Shown one piece after another: positions 8,570 through 19,258 of a DNA stretch of 64,000 nt; the stretch's first letter is position 1; every line of letters begins with the position of its first letter. The stretch is from Streptomyces sp. NBC_01689 (GTDB lineage: Bacteria; Actinomycetota; Actinomycetes; Streptomycetales; Streptomycetaceae). The translations under genes were made by a program, and so were the position numbers. Location of the stretch: NCBI RefSeq assembly GCF_036250675.1, contig NZ_CP109592.1, forward strand, positions 4,836,001 to 4,900,000, given 5' to 3'. The notes under the pieces are model-generated. The model searched no databases and had not been told where the DNA came from. It was given only the letters and a program-made list of their open reading frames with translations.

Positions 8570-9772
8570 GTGACCCACGCCAGTACCCTTCCGGCCCCCG
8601 CCGTCCAGAAGCCCGACGACGGCGACCGCGTCCGCGCGGCGCGGTCCGTGCGCCGGCCGCCCGCCGTCGTGTACGCGCTGGGGCTGTTCGTCCTGGTCCG
8701 GCTCATCGGTGTCCTGGTGCTCGCCGGTACCGCCCGGGCCCACGGCAGGCACCCGCTCGCCCTGCTCGGACGCTCCTGGGACTCCCTCTGGTACCTGGGG
8801 ATCGCGGCGCACGGCTACGTACGCGTCCAGCACCTCAGGCCCACCGTCGTCCACAGCGACCTGGCGTTCTTCCCGCTGTACCCGGGACTCGTCCGGGCCG
8901 TCACGACCGTGGTCCCGCTCAGCGGCGGTGCGGCGGGACTGGTGGTGTCCTGGCTGGCGGCCGGGGCCGCCGCGTGCGGGATCTACGCGGTCGGGGCCCG
9001 GCTGCACGGCCGCGCCGTCGGCACCGCGCTCGTCCTGCTCTGGGGCCTGCTCCCGCACTCGGTGGTGCTGTCCCTCGCCTACACCGAGCCTGTCCTGACC
9101 GCCTTCGCCGCCTGGTCCCTGTACGCGGTGCTCACCGGACGCTGGCTGTGGGCCGGCACGCTGGCGGCGCTGGCCGGCCTGTCCCGGCCGAACGGGTTCG
9201 CGGTCGCCGCGGCGGTGCTCGCGGCGGCGGCCTGCGAGGTCTGGCGGCGGCGCGGCCGGAAAGTTCCCCACAGCCTGTGGACGGGCGCCGCGCTCGCACC
9301 GCTCGGCTGGTGCGGCTACGTGCTGTGGGTGGGCCGTCGCCGGGGTGATCCACTTGGCGGCTACTTCGAGGTGCAGCGGCTGTGGGGCTCGCGCTTCGAC
9401 TTCGGCGTGGGCGCGCTGCGCTTCGTCCGGCACCTGCTGCTGCGCGGCGACCGCTTCGTGTTCCCCATGGCGCTGGTGATCGTGGCGGTGGCCGTGCTGC
9501 TGTACGCGCTGCTGATCGCGGACCGGGCCCCGCTGCCGCTGCTCGTCCACAGCGGCGTCCTGCTGCTGATCGCGCTCGGCGGCGCCGGGTTCTTCGAGTG
9601 CAAGCCGCGCTTCCTGCTGCCCGCCTTCCCGCTGCTGCTGCCACTGGCCAGGGCGCTGGTACGGACGGCAAGAGCCCGGCCCTGGCACGCCGTCCTGGTG
9701 GTCGGCGCCCTGGCCGGGCTCTCGTTCGCCTACGGCGCGTACCTCGTCGTCATCGCGCACACGCCGCTGTAG
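8570..9772 (+). CDS. PIG-V-like polytopic glycosyltransferase
   Basis: 400 residues with about nine membrane helices. The segment SWDSLWYLGIAAHGY early in the protein matches the W-D-x-x-W/H-Y-x-x-I-A-x-x-G-Y pattern of PIG-V-like mannosyltransferases, which use polyprenyl-phosphate sugars outside the membrane. SDLAFFPLYPGL and SRPNGFAV are further conserved loops. Acceptor and sugar are unknown; protein O-mannosylation or envelope glycolipid assembly are possible. The start is GTG, about 105 bp after the aminotransferase stop. It converges with the YbjN-type gene, leaving only 28 bp between stops. Confidence 0.82.
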   Translation: MTHASTLPAPAVQKPDDGDRVRAARSVRRPPAVVYALGLFVLVRLIGVLVLAGTARAHGRHPLALLGRSWDSLWYLGIAAHGYVRVQHLRPTVVHSDLAFFPLYPGLVRAVTTVVPLSGGAAGLVVSWLAAGAAACGIYAVGARLHGRAVGTALVLLWGLLPHSVVLSLAYTEPVLTAFAAWSLYAVLTGRWLWAGTLAALAGLSRPNGFAVAAAVLAAAACEVWRRRGRKVPHSLWTGAALAPLGWCGYVLWVGRRRGDPLGGYFEVQRLWGSRFDFGVGALRFVRHLLLRGDRFVFPMALVIVAVAVLLYALLIADRAPLPLLVHSGVLLLIALGGAGFFECKPRFLLPAFPLLLPLARALVRTARARPWHAVLVVGALAGLSFAYGAYLVVIAHTPL

Positions 9773-9800
9773 AACCTGGCGGAAAACCAGTGCGGGAGGA

Positions 9801-10328
9801 CTACTCGTCGTCCTCGGGCTTGTCCGCCTCGTTCACTTCCTGCTCCAGGCCGAGCTGCTCCACGAGCCACTTGTCGAACTCGATGGCGGCCCGCACCCAG
9901 CTGACCGTCGACGACACGAAGTGTTCGAGGGCGACGCCGGTGCCGATCAGCATCTGCGCCTCGCCGATCAGGCGGACGGTGCCGTCGTCGTGCGTGTGGG
10001 TGTAGACCTTCGGCCACAGCGTGCGGCGGTTCCAGTCGTCGATCGACTCCAGCAGCGTCGGCTTCTCGTCGATCTGGTGGGGCCGGTCGTAGAACGTCCG
10101 CACCGAGAAGACCTGCTGGTCCCCCTCGCCACGGAACATGAAGTACGTACGGAACTCCTCCCACGGCGCCGCGAGGTCACCCTCGTCGTCGACGACGTAC
10201 TTCAGCTCCATCTGGTCGAGGAGCTGCTTCACGAGGTCCTGATCCGGGACGACGGGGCCCGCCGGTCCGCCGGGCTGCGGCTCGGGCTGGCCCCCGAAGT
10301 TCGGAATCGAGGACGGGTCGATGCTCAC
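9801..10328 (-). CDS. YbjN-domain (type III secretion chaperone-like fold) protein
   Basis: 175 residues. A Pro/Gly-rich N-terminus (residues 1-27) precedes a YbjN-type domain starting DQDLVKQLLDQMELKYVVDDEGD, with WEEFRTYFMFRGEG and the LIGEAQMLIGTGVALEHFVSSTV helix. The tail is acidic. Actinobacterial members are cytosolic proteins of unknown role; the fold resembles secretion chaperones but no secretion system is present. The GTG start (MSIDPSSIPNFGG) has AAGGGA 9 nt upstream. Homologues commonly sit beside glycosyltransferases of mycothiol-type pathways, but no such gene is recognisable here. Confidence 0.82.
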   Translation of the reverse strand: MSIDPSSIPNFGGQPEPQPGGPAGPVVPDQDLVKQLLDQMELKYVVDDEGDLAAPWEEFRTYFMFRGEGDQQVFSVRTFYDRPHQIDEKPTLLESIDDWNRRTLWPKVYTHTHDDGTVRLIGEAQMLIGTGVALEHFVSSTVSWVRAAIEFDKWLVEQLGLEQEVNEADKPEDDE

Positions 10329-10718
10329 CGTGTATTTCCCTTCGTACGGATACCGCCATCCTCCCCCATCCGGGGCGGGGAGTGGCAACCCCTGGCGGGG
10401 CCTGTCGCCCGGGGTGGCACGATCACGTCACCGGCGGCGGGGGCGGAACCCGTCGTCGTGGGGGTGCGAGGCCCGCCCCGGCGGCCTCCGGCGCCCCGCC
10501 GCCACCGGTCCGTTCACGGACGTGACCCGGCGGCCGGCGCGGAACCCCGGCGGCCCGGCACCCGCCGGCCCCGGAGCCGTTCACGCCGGTCCCGGCGCCG
10601 GTACGAGGCCGGTGTCGCCCGCCCCTCGTACCCACGCCGTGCCACTCGCCGCGTCACCCGGTGCCGCGCACCTCCGCCCGCGTCGGCACCGGCACCGGCA
10701 CCGGCATCCGCGTCCCCG
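10329..10718. other. non-coding gap between YbjN-type gene and clpB
   Basis: About 390 bp between two minus-strand genes, very GC-rich, with short GGCACC/GGCACCGGCACC repeats at 10684-10706. I see no convincing gene, RNA or strong terminator. It should contain the promoter of the YbjN-type gene. Confidence 0.5.
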
Positions 10719-13316
<2,598 letters not shown>

Positions 13317-13446
13317 GTTCGCGTTCTCCTCCTGTGCACGGACTTCCTGAACAGACTGCCGGTACGGACGTTGCGCACCGGCTTCCCGTACGGACTCCCC
13401 TTGACACGGACGCCCTGTACGGACTGACTCAACCAACGTACACAAA

Positions 13447-13467
13447 GTTGAGTCTATTCCACTCAAG
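13447..13467. promoter_or_regulatory. HspR-binding HAIR inverted repeat upstream of clpB
   Basis: GTTGAGT-N7-ACTCAAG, one mismatch from the consensus CTTGAGT-N7-ACTCAAG bound by HspR. It lies 131 bp upstream of the clpB start and 50 bp upstream of the divergent PPOX-fold gene. hspR is present at 19988-20434 in this window. Confidence 0.88.
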
Positions 13468-13516
13468 GTAAACCCGGGGCATCTTGTGGCGGACCGGTGC
13501 GGCTACATTTCGGGCC

Positions 13517-13930
13517 ATGGCCGCACATCCGGTGGAACCGCGCGATCCCGACCCCGCCTACCTCGCCTTCTGGCGGGAACGGCATCTGTGCACCCTGACC
13601 ACGCTCCGGGCGGACGGCAGCCCGCACGTCGTCCCCGTCGGGGTCACCTACGATCCACAGGCCGGTCTGGCCCGGGTCATCACCCGCGGGACCAGCGCCA
13701 AGGCGAAACACGTGACGGCCGCGGGGGCCGAGGGCGCCCGGGTCGCGGTCTGCCAGGTGGACGGGCGGCGGTGGGCGACCCTGGAGGGGCGCGCGACCGT
13801 CTCCGCCGATCCCTCACGTGTCGCGGAGGCCGAGCGGCGGTACGCGGAGCGGTACGGCAGGACGCCCTCGCCCAACCCGGCCCGGGTGGTGATCGAGATC
13901 AGCCTGACCTCGGCCCTGGGGCACGGCTGA
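13517..13930 (+). CDS. PPOX-class F420-dependent/FMN-binding protein
   Basis: 137-residue split-barrel protein of the pyridoxamine-5'-phosphate-oxidase superfamily. AFWRERHLCTLTTLRADGSPHVVPVGVTYD is the typical first strands and cofactor loop, and WATLEGRATVSADPSRVAEAERRYAERYG is the second half. Actinobacterial members of this size often bind F420 or heme/biliverdin; the substrate is unknown. The ATG in GGGCCATGG was chosen. It is divergent from clpB and shares the HAIR-containing promoter region, so heat-shock control is possible but not shown. Confidence 0.85.
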   Translation: MAAHPVEPRDPDPAYLAFWRERHLCTLTTLRADGSPHVVPVGVTYDPQAGLARVITRGTSAKAKHVTAAGAEGARVAVCQVDGRRWATLEGRATVSADPSRVAEAERRYAERYGRTPSPNPARVVIEISLTSALGHG

Positions 13931-14018
13931 TCCCCCCGCACGGCCGGCCCGGGACACGCGGACACCCGGATATGCGGATGCGCAGATATGCGGATACCAG
14001 GATGTTCCGCCCAAAACT

Positions 14019-14059
14019 GCAGCGGCGTCACCGTGTTCAGGTCACGGTGACGCCGCTGC
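14019..14059. terminator. bidirectional terminator between convergent genes
   Basis: A perfect 17-bp stem: GCAGCGGCGTCACCGTG (14019-14035), loop TTCAGGT, and CACGGTGACGCCGCTGC (14043-14059). It separates the plus-strand PPOX-fold gene from the minus-strand Rieske-like gene. Confidence 0.9.
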
Positions 14060-14102
14060 GGGGGGAAGTACCTGCGCGATCTACTACGACGGGGGAATCG
14101 CG

Positions 14103-14459
14103 TCAGGCACTGCGGGGGGTGGCTGAGATGGTCCTTACATCCGGGGCTTCCGGCTCGGCCAGCTGGTGGTCACGCTGGTCGAGGTTCACAAAGATCATTC
14201 CGTACCTGATGGCACATCGCACGGGCTGCGGCGCGCCGCGCGGCCGTCGCAGACACCGGTACGCCCGTACGTCCTCTTCCTCGTCCCGGGTGACGACGAC
14301 CGGCTCTCCGAACACGGTCACCATCAGCGAGTCCCCGGTGTGCGGGATCGCGGTCGCCAGGTCGATGAAGTGCCAGCCGGAGCGGTAGGCGGTAGCCATC
14401 TCGCGACGGAAGGAGCGGTCGTCGGGGGGCGTCGTCACGTCAACTCCCGGTGCCGTCAT
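14103..14459 (-). CDS. Rieske-like protein lacking the iron-sulfur ligands
   Basis: 118 residues. YRSGWHFIDLATAIPHTGDSLM, VFGEPVVVTRDEEEDVRAYRCL and YGMIFVNLDQRD follow the order of an N-terminal Rieske domain of ring-hydroxylating oxygenases (entry strands, G-E-P-V-V-V-x-R-D strand, F-V-N-L-D exit). The C-x-H and C-x2-H cluster ligands are absent: where N-V-C-R-H-R-G is expected the sequence reads RCLRRPRG. It therefore cannot bind a [2Fe-2S] cluster in the usual way and may be a binding or regulatory protein. Its ATG start overlaps the 3' end of the small peptide gene by 20 nt, so the two are one transcription and translation unit. Confidence 0.65.
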   Translation of the reverse strand: MTAPGVDVTTPPDDRSFRREMATAYRSGWHFIDLATAIPHTGDSLMVTVFGEPVVVTRDEEEDVRAYRCLRRPRGAPQPVRCAIRYGMIFVNLDQRDHQLAEPEAPDVRTISATPRSA

Positions 14460-14661
14460 CCGCCGCCGGAGTCACCACCACGTCGTTCGCGGCTGGCGCC
14501 GGCCAGTGACTGTCCGCCAGTACGTTGTCCGTGGCCACCGCCGGCCAGTGACTGTCCGCCAGTACGTCGGCCTTCGTCCCGGAGAGGCCGCCCAGAGCTC
14601 CGAATGCCACCATGGCGGAGAAGGCGGCGACAAGCACCGAGCGAAGCATTTTGTTACGCAT
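14440..14661 (-). CDS. small exported peptide with duplicated VLADSHWPA segment
   Basis: 73 residues from ATG (MRNKMLRSVLVAAFS); a GTG six codons upstream (14679) is an equally possible start with GGGAC before it. Residues 1-30 look like a Sec signal peptide (basic N-end, hydrophobic VLVAAFSAMVAFGALGGL, then SGTKA). The mature part contains VLADSHWPA twice, 14 residues apart, with an acidic, Ala/Pro-rich tail. There are no cysteines. I recognise no family. Divergent from a LuxR-type regulator and translationally coupled to the Rieske-like gene, it could be a signalling-peptide precursor, but nothing in the sequence proves this. Confidence 0.65.
   Translation of the reverse strand: MRNKMLRSVLVAAFSAMVAFGALGGLSGTKADVLADSHWPAVATDNVLADSHWPAPAANDVVVTPAADDGTGS
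14498..14567. repeat. 28-bp direct repeat inside the small peptide gene
   Basis: Perfect 28-bp copies at 14498-14525 and 14540-14567 are offset by 42 bp (14 codons), so both encode the same VLADSHWPA reading frame. Confidence 0.9.
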
Positions 14662-14792
14662 AGTCGGCTTCGTCCTCACTTGAAAGTCCCGTCTTCCCCC
14701 GTCGAATAAGACGATGGCTCATTCGGGCACGTCGTGGCCACATAATCGATGCATCATGTTCCTGCACGTTCAGGACCCTGGGGGGTGGACTT

Positions 14793-15776
14793 TTGACAAC
14801 GAATCAGACCAATGCGACACATCCCCACGGTGTGACCCAGTTGTGCGAGGACGGAGGCCGTCTCTACGCGAACGCGCTGCGCACAGGACGAATCGCGCGC
14901 GAGGACGCGGAGCCGGCTCCCTGTCTGGTCGAACTGGCCCTCCTCCACCCCGATCCGGACGACCCGAACTGGCTGCGTCCGGTGCCCCCTTCGGTGGCGC
15001 TGGCCCAGCGACTCAACCCCATAGAGCGCGAGATCACCGAACGCAGGCGCCTCTCGGTCGAGTTGAGTGACGCTTTTGAGCCGTTCATGGCCCTCAGCGT
15101 CCAGGGGGTGACGCCCACCCACTCCATCACGGTGCTGGAGGGCGGCGACCGTATCAACGCGGCGCTGAACCTGGCGACCGCCCAGTGCCAGCACGAGATG
15201 CTCACCATCCAGCCGAGCGACCGCGGCTCCGAGCGCAGCCTCCTCCAGGGGCTGGAACGCGACCGGCCCCTGATCGAACGTGGTGTGAAGATCCGGACGC
15301 TGTATCAGCACACCGCCCGCTACAGTCCCGACAAACTCGCGTACGTGGCCCAGCTGTCCGACGGCAAGGTCGAGTACCGCACCATCGACGAGCTCGTGGA
15401 GCGACTCATCGTCTGCGACGAGAGCGTCGCCTTCATCCCCACCCGCGACGACCAGCAGGTCGCCCTGGAACTGCGCCACCCCGGGCTCGTCCGCTACCTG
15501 ATCAAGGTCTTCGAGTTCATCTGGGGCCGCGCCGTCCCGCTCACCGCCGGCGCGCCCTACGAGACCGCCCCCGGCGGCATCACGAACATCCAGCACTCCA
15601 TCGCCAAGCTCCTGGTGGAGGGCCATGTCGACGAGGCCATCGCCCGCCGTCTCGGCATGAACGTCCGTACCTGCCGGGCCCACGTCGCCAAGCTGGCCAC
15701 GTCGCTCGGCAGTGGCAGCCGGGCCCAACTCGGCTATCTCATCGCACAGTCGGGGATTCTGGACCAGGAGAGCTGA
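14793..15776 (+). CDS. LuxR-type regulator with TrmB-like sensor region (paralogue 1)
   Basis: 327 residues from a TTG start (MTTNQTNATHPHG) preceded by GGGGGGTGG. The N-terminal half has a short winged-helix-like segment (LCEDGGRLYANALRTGRIAREDAEPAPCLVELALL) and an effector-binding-like middle with EMLTIQPSD and LLQGLERDRPLIERGVKIRTLY, as in TrmB/LuxR hybrid regulators of Streptomyces. The C-terminal HTH (residues about 265-322) contains LLVEGHVDEAIARRLGMNVRTCRAHVAKL. It is divergent from the peptide gene with 130 bp between starts and is probably its regulator. Its last 38 bp overlap the 3' end of the opposing paralogue. Confidence 0.85.
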   Translation: MTTNQTNATHPHGVTQLCEDGGRLYANALRTGRIAREDAEPAPCLVELALLHPDPDDPNWLRPVPPSVALAQRLNPIEREITERRRLSVELSDAFEPFMALSVQGVTPTHSITVLEGGDRINAALNLATAQCQHEMLTIQPSDRGSERSLLQGLERDRPLIERGVKIRTLYQHTARYSPDKLAYVAQLSDGKVEYRTIDELVERLIVCDESVAFIPTRDDQQVALELRHPGLVRYLIKVFEFIWGRAVPLTAGAPYETAPGGITNIQHSIAKLLVEGHVDEAIARRLGMNVRTCRAHVAKLATSLGSGSRAQLGYLIAQSGILDQES

Positions 15777-16773
15777 CCGGCAGCGGCTCCGGGGAGCGCG
15801 GCGGCCCGTCGAGGCCCGCCTGCGCGATCCGGACGCCCAGCTGCGTCCGGCTCGCCGCGCCCAGAGTCTCCGAGAGGCGCGCGATGTGCGCCCGGCAGGT
15901 CCGCACACTGATCCCCAGCCGTTCGGCGACCACCGCGTCCTGGTGCCCCTCGGCGAGCAGCGCCGCGATCGAGCGCTCCCGGTGGGTGATGCCGTCGATG
16001 CCGGTCTCCGGGAGCGGGGCGGCGAGCGGTATCGCCAGCCTCCACAGCCGCTCGAAGACCGTCACCAGGTAGGAGACCAGCGCCGGATGCCGCAGCTCCA
16101 GCGCTATCGTGCGGTCGTCGTTGGCCGGGATGAACGCCACCTTGCGGTCGAAGAGGATGAGCCGCTCCACCACCTCGTCGAGCGTCCGGGCCTCCGCCGC
16201 CCCCTCCATCATCTCCATGTAGTTGTGCAGGCCCTGGCCGTGCCGCGCCACGTGCGTGTACAGGTCCCGCATCCGCACGCCCCGCCGGCGCATCTCCAGC
16301 GCCCGGTGCAGGCCTTCCGACAGCTCGTCCTCGCGGCGGATGCCGCCCGGCTGCACGGTCAGGACCTCGTCGGTGCACGCCTCGGTGGCCTCGTCCATCG
16401 CGGCCCGGATCCTGGGCAGTCCGTCGAGGACCCGGATCGCGACGCCCTCGGCCCGCGTCTGCGTCCGGCCTCCGAGCCCGGCATACCACTCGAACGCCGT
16501 CACCGCGTCGCCCACCCGCGTCTGACTCGCGCTGACCTCCTCGTACACACCCCGGATCAGCCGCGTCATGACCTCCTGCGGCGAGGTCGGCACCAGCCAT
16601 CCCATGTCGTCGGGGTCCGGGTGCAGCAGCGCCAGCTCGACCAGGCAGGGCACCGACTCCGCGTCCGCGCGCGGCACCCGTCCGCGCCGCACGGCCCGGG
16701 AGTACACCCGGTCCCCGGCGTCGCAGAGTCGGTCAGCGCCGTGCGGATGCCTGTCCGTCCCGTGCCCGGCCAT
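15739..16773 (-). CDS. LuxR-type regulator with TrmB-like sensor region (paralogue 2)
   Basis: 344 residues, clearly paralogous to the gene at 14793-15776: both contain CLVELALLHPDPDD, an EVLTVQP/EMLTIQP sensor core, VERLI and VAFIP segments, and a LuxR HTH (here LLAEGHQDAVVAERLGISVRTCRAHIARL). This copy has an extra Pro/Ser-rich tail of about 20 residues. The ATG start (MAGHGTDRHPHG) has GGGTGGGAG upstream. The two genes are tail to tail and overlap by 38 bp, so strong convergent transcription could interfere. It is followed upstream by about 700 bp without genes. Confidence 0.85.
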   Translation of the reverse strand: MAGHGTDRHPHGADRLCDAGDRVYSRAVRRGRVPRADAESVPCLVELALLHPDPDDMGWLVPTSPQEVMTRLIRGVYEEVSASQTRVGDAVTAFEWYAGLGGRTQTRAEGVAIRVLDGLPRIRAAMDEATEACTDEVLTVQPGGIRREDELSEGLHRALEMRRRGVRMRDLYTHVARHGQGLHNYMEMMEGAAEARTLDEVVERLILFDRKVAFIPANDDRTIALELRHPALVSYLVTVFERLWRLAIPLAAPLPETGIDGITHRERSIAALLAEGHQDAVVAERLGISVRTCRAHIARLSETLGAASRTQLGVRIAQAGLDGPPRSPEPLPVSSPGPESPTVR

Positions 16774-17489
16774 CTCCCACCCCTGGCTCCAACCTCCGGC
16801 TCCAGCAACCCCCGTGAGGCGACGCTCCGCACCGTCCACGGCGGAGCACTTCCGCACCGCGGGACCGCCGGCCCGCGTCTTCCGCAGCGCAACTATGCGC
16901 GGCCCCGACCGCCATCGCAACACGGGCGCGCCCCCCGCGCGCCCCTTCTCGCCCGCATACGTCCTGACATTTCCCCACCTCCCCACGGCGCCTTGCAACA
17001 ACATGACGCCGCCTTCGCGCGGTCCCGGGCGGCCGGATCGCGCGCCGCGAACGACCGGGACACGTCACGGTGTTCGGCCGGAGACCTCCCGGACACGGGC
17101 TCACGGACGGGGTCTTGCACGAGCTCTTGCACGGGCGCGGCTCGCGGACGAAGTCCTGAGTGGGCACGGCTCGCGGGCGCGGTTCGCGGACGCGGTTCGC
17201 GGGCCCGGTTCGCGAGGGCAACGGGTGCGCGAAGGCGACGGGGGCGCGAGGGGCGCGCCGGGTGTCCCGCGGCGGCCGGCCTCCGGGCCCGCCCGCGAAG
17301 CCCTCGGCGGGCCTTCAGGGACCTCCGGAGGCCATCAGGGGGCCTTGGGCCGTCCCGCCGGGAGCGGCACCCGCGACCGGGGCCGACCGCCGCGACGGCC
17401 GGCCCCAGGGCCGCCCTCGGGGGCTGTTCTCGGAGCCGGCCTGAGAACCGGCCTCAGGGCTGCCCTCAAAACCGGCCTCAGGGCCGGTC
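16774..17489. other. gene-free gap with short GC-rich repeats
   Basis: About 715 bp with no supported gene. From 17160 to 17220 a CGCGGTTCGCGG-type unit recurs several times, and from 17431 to 17490 there are repeats of GGCCTCAGGG/ACCGGCCT(C/G)A. The upstream part (16774-17000) should contain the promoter of the LuxR paralogue. The repeats at the right end lie next to the stop of the gene at 17490 and may act in termination. Confidence 0.5.
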
Positions 17490-17990
17490 TCAGGGGGCCG
17501 CGGCCCAGCTCCTGAGCAGTGCCTCCCGCGCGGGACGCCAGGGCGTGACGCCGTCGCCCTCCGCGCTCCCCCACTCCAGCAGCCGCGTCACGTCCGCCGT
17601 GCCCTCGACGAAACGGTTCAACAGGTCCAGCGACAGTTCGTACTCGGACTGCACATAGCCCCCGACGGCCGCCGTGTACACCGTCAGCTCGGCCTTCTCC
17701 TCGTCCGTACGGACGTGCAGCTCGAACGCGGGCGGTGCCTCACCGGCACCGGTCGCCACGTCCAGGACCGTGTCCATCACGCTGTTCACCAGCCACCGGG
17801 TGCTGGAACGCACCTGCACGTCGTGCACGGTGAGCGCGCGTACGTCCCGCCACGCCCAGAAGCCCCGCCGGCCCCCGCCCACGGCCTCCACGCCCTCCGC
17901 GGTGAGCCGCACCCCTCGCCCGTGCCCCGCGGGCTCGGCGCCCACGTACACGCTCTTCTCGGTGATCCAGAACAGGCCGATCATGGCCAC
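17490..17990 (-). CDS. conserved hypothetical protein, PH-like fold possible
   Basis: 166 residues. It begins MAMIGLFWITEKSVYVGAEPAG and continues with a short-strand-rich N-terminal half (VRLTAEGVEAV, WRDVRALTVHDV), which resembles a small beta barrel of the PH-like type. The C-terminal half is helical (LSLDLLNRFVEGTADVTRLLEWG). No signal peptide, membrane helix or catalytic motif was seen. The GTG at 17990 was chosen because GGAGG lies 5 nt upstream; the frame is open to 18020. Not recognised further. Confidence 0.7.
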   Translation of the reverse strand: MAMIGLFWITEKSVYVGAEPAGHGRGVRLTAEGVEAVGGGRRGFWAWRDVRALTVHDVQVRSSTRWLVNSVMDTVLDVATGAGEAPPAFELHVRTDEEKAELTVYTAAVGGYVQSEYELSLDLLNRFVEGTADVTRLLEWGSAEGDGVTPWRPAREALLRSWAAAP

Positions 17991-18074
17991 GGGCGCCTCC
18001 GGTACGAACGCGTCGAGCACGGTCTCCCGGTGAGAGCCCGGCCGGCCCGGGAGGGTTCACCCGGGCCGTGAGAG

Positions 18075-18116
18075 ACGTGTGCGCGGGCGCCCCGGCCGGG
18101 ACGCCCGCGCACACGT
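18075..18116 (-). terminator. terminator of the sugar-binding lipoprotein gene
   Basis: ACGTGTGCGCGGGCG (18075-18089) and CGCCCGCGCACACGT (18102-18116) form a perfect 15-bp stem with a 12-nt loop just beyond the stop codon at 18131. Confidence 0.85.
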
Positions 18117-18130
18117 GACAGGACGGACGG

Positions 18131-19258
18131 CTAGTTGATGTGGGCCGCCGCGCAGGCCGCCTTGTACTTGGCGGTGCAGATCTCCGAGACCTTGTAGATC
18201 TTGTCCTGGAGGACCGTCTCCTTGATGTTCGCCTTGGTGAGGGCGACCACCGGGACGAGCTGGGAGGGGATCTTCTGGTTCGTGGGGCTGTCGACCCGGT
18301 CGCGGGTCAGCGCGTCGAACTCGATCCCGCGGCCCTGGACCTTGGCCACGGCCATCTCGGCGGCGGCGGTGGCCTCCTGCGGGTACGACTTGTAGACGCT
18401 CATGTACTGGTCGCCACCGAGGATCCGCTGCACCGCGTCGAGCTCGGCGTCCTGGCCGGTGACCGGCGGCACGTTGCTGACACCCATGGTCTTCATCGCG
18501 TCGATGACCGCGCCCGCGATGCCGTCGTTGGCGGAGTAGACACCGGCGATGTGGCTGAGACCGATGGCCTGGATCGCCTCCTCCATGTTCGCCTTGGCGT
18601 TGGCCGGGTCCCAGTCCTTGGTGTCGTACTTCCGGGCGATCTCCACCTTGCCGTCGAGCACGGACATGGCACCCGCCTTGAACTGTGCCGCGTTCGGGTC
18701 GGTGACCGCGCCGTTCATCATCACGATCTGCTTCGTTTCGGTGTTGCTGCCCATCGCCTTCAGCAGCTCCTTGGCCTGCACCTCGCCGACGAGCTCGTTG
18801 TCGAAGGAGATGTAGGCGTCGATCGGGCCCTGCGCGAGGCGGTCGTAGGCGATGACGGGGATGCCCGCGGCCTTGGCCTTGCGGACACCGCTCGCGATGG
18901 CCTTGGAGTCGACCGCGTCCACGAGGAGGACGTCGACCTTGTCGTCCACCATCTGCTGGAGCTGGGCGCTCTGCTTGCTCGCGCTCTGCTCCGCGTTCTT
19001 GTAGACCACCTGGCCCTTGCCGTGGGTCAGCGACTTGACCTGCTGCTCGATGATCGGGTAGTCGAACTTCTCGTAACGGGTGTTCGCCTTCTCGGGCAGA
19101 AGGAGACCCACCGTGAGGTCGTCGCCCTTGGTCGGGCTCGCCTTGGAGTCGCTGCCGGCGATCCCGTCCACGACCCCGCAGCCGGCGAGGAAGACGGCCG
19201 TCGCCGACGAGACCAGGGCTATGGCCGTACGACGAAGCCGGGTGTTACGAGTGTTCAC
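18131..19258 (-). CDS. sugar ABC transporter substrate-binding lipoprotein (orphan)
   Basis: 375-residue periplasmic-binding-protein-like I (xylose/ribose-binding type) protein. The signal peptide ends in the lipobox VFLAGC, so it is membrane-anchored outside the cell. Mature-domain features are LTVGLLLPEKANTRYEKFDYP, VDVLLVDAVDSKAIASGV, IPVIAYDRLAQGPIDAYISFDN and VYSANDGIAGAVIDAMKTMGVSNVPPVTGQDAE, typical of XylF-like proteins that bind aldopentoses. No permease or ATPase gene is adjacent, so it must use a transporter encoded elsewhere or act as a sensor. The start ATG follows a gene-free region with a CRP-like site. Confidence 0.92.
   Translation of the reverse strand: MNTRNTRLRRTAIALVSSATAVFLAGCGVVDGIAGSDSKASPTKGDDLTVGLLLPEKANTRYEKFDYPIIEQQVKSLTHGKGQVVYKNAEQSASKQSAQLQQMVDDKVDVLLVDAVDSKAIASGVRKAKAAGIPVIAYDRLAQGPIDAYISFDNELVGEVQAKELLKAMGSNTETKQIVMMNGAVTDPNAAQFKAGAMSVLDGKVEIARKYDTKDWDPANAKANMEEAIQAIGLSHIAGVYSANDGIAGAVIDAMKTMGVSNVPPVTGQDAELDAVQRILGGDQYMSVYKSYPQEATAAAEMAVAKVQGRGIEFDALTRDRVDSPTNQKIPSQLVPVVALTKANIKETVLQDKIYKVSEICTAKYKAACAAAHIN

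Noticed and set aside
6766..8706. Long minus-strand frame covering the aminotransferase
   Set aside because: Only its last ~104 codons (the His/Cys-rich protein) have a good start and ribosome-binding site; the rest is antisense to a clear aminotransferase.
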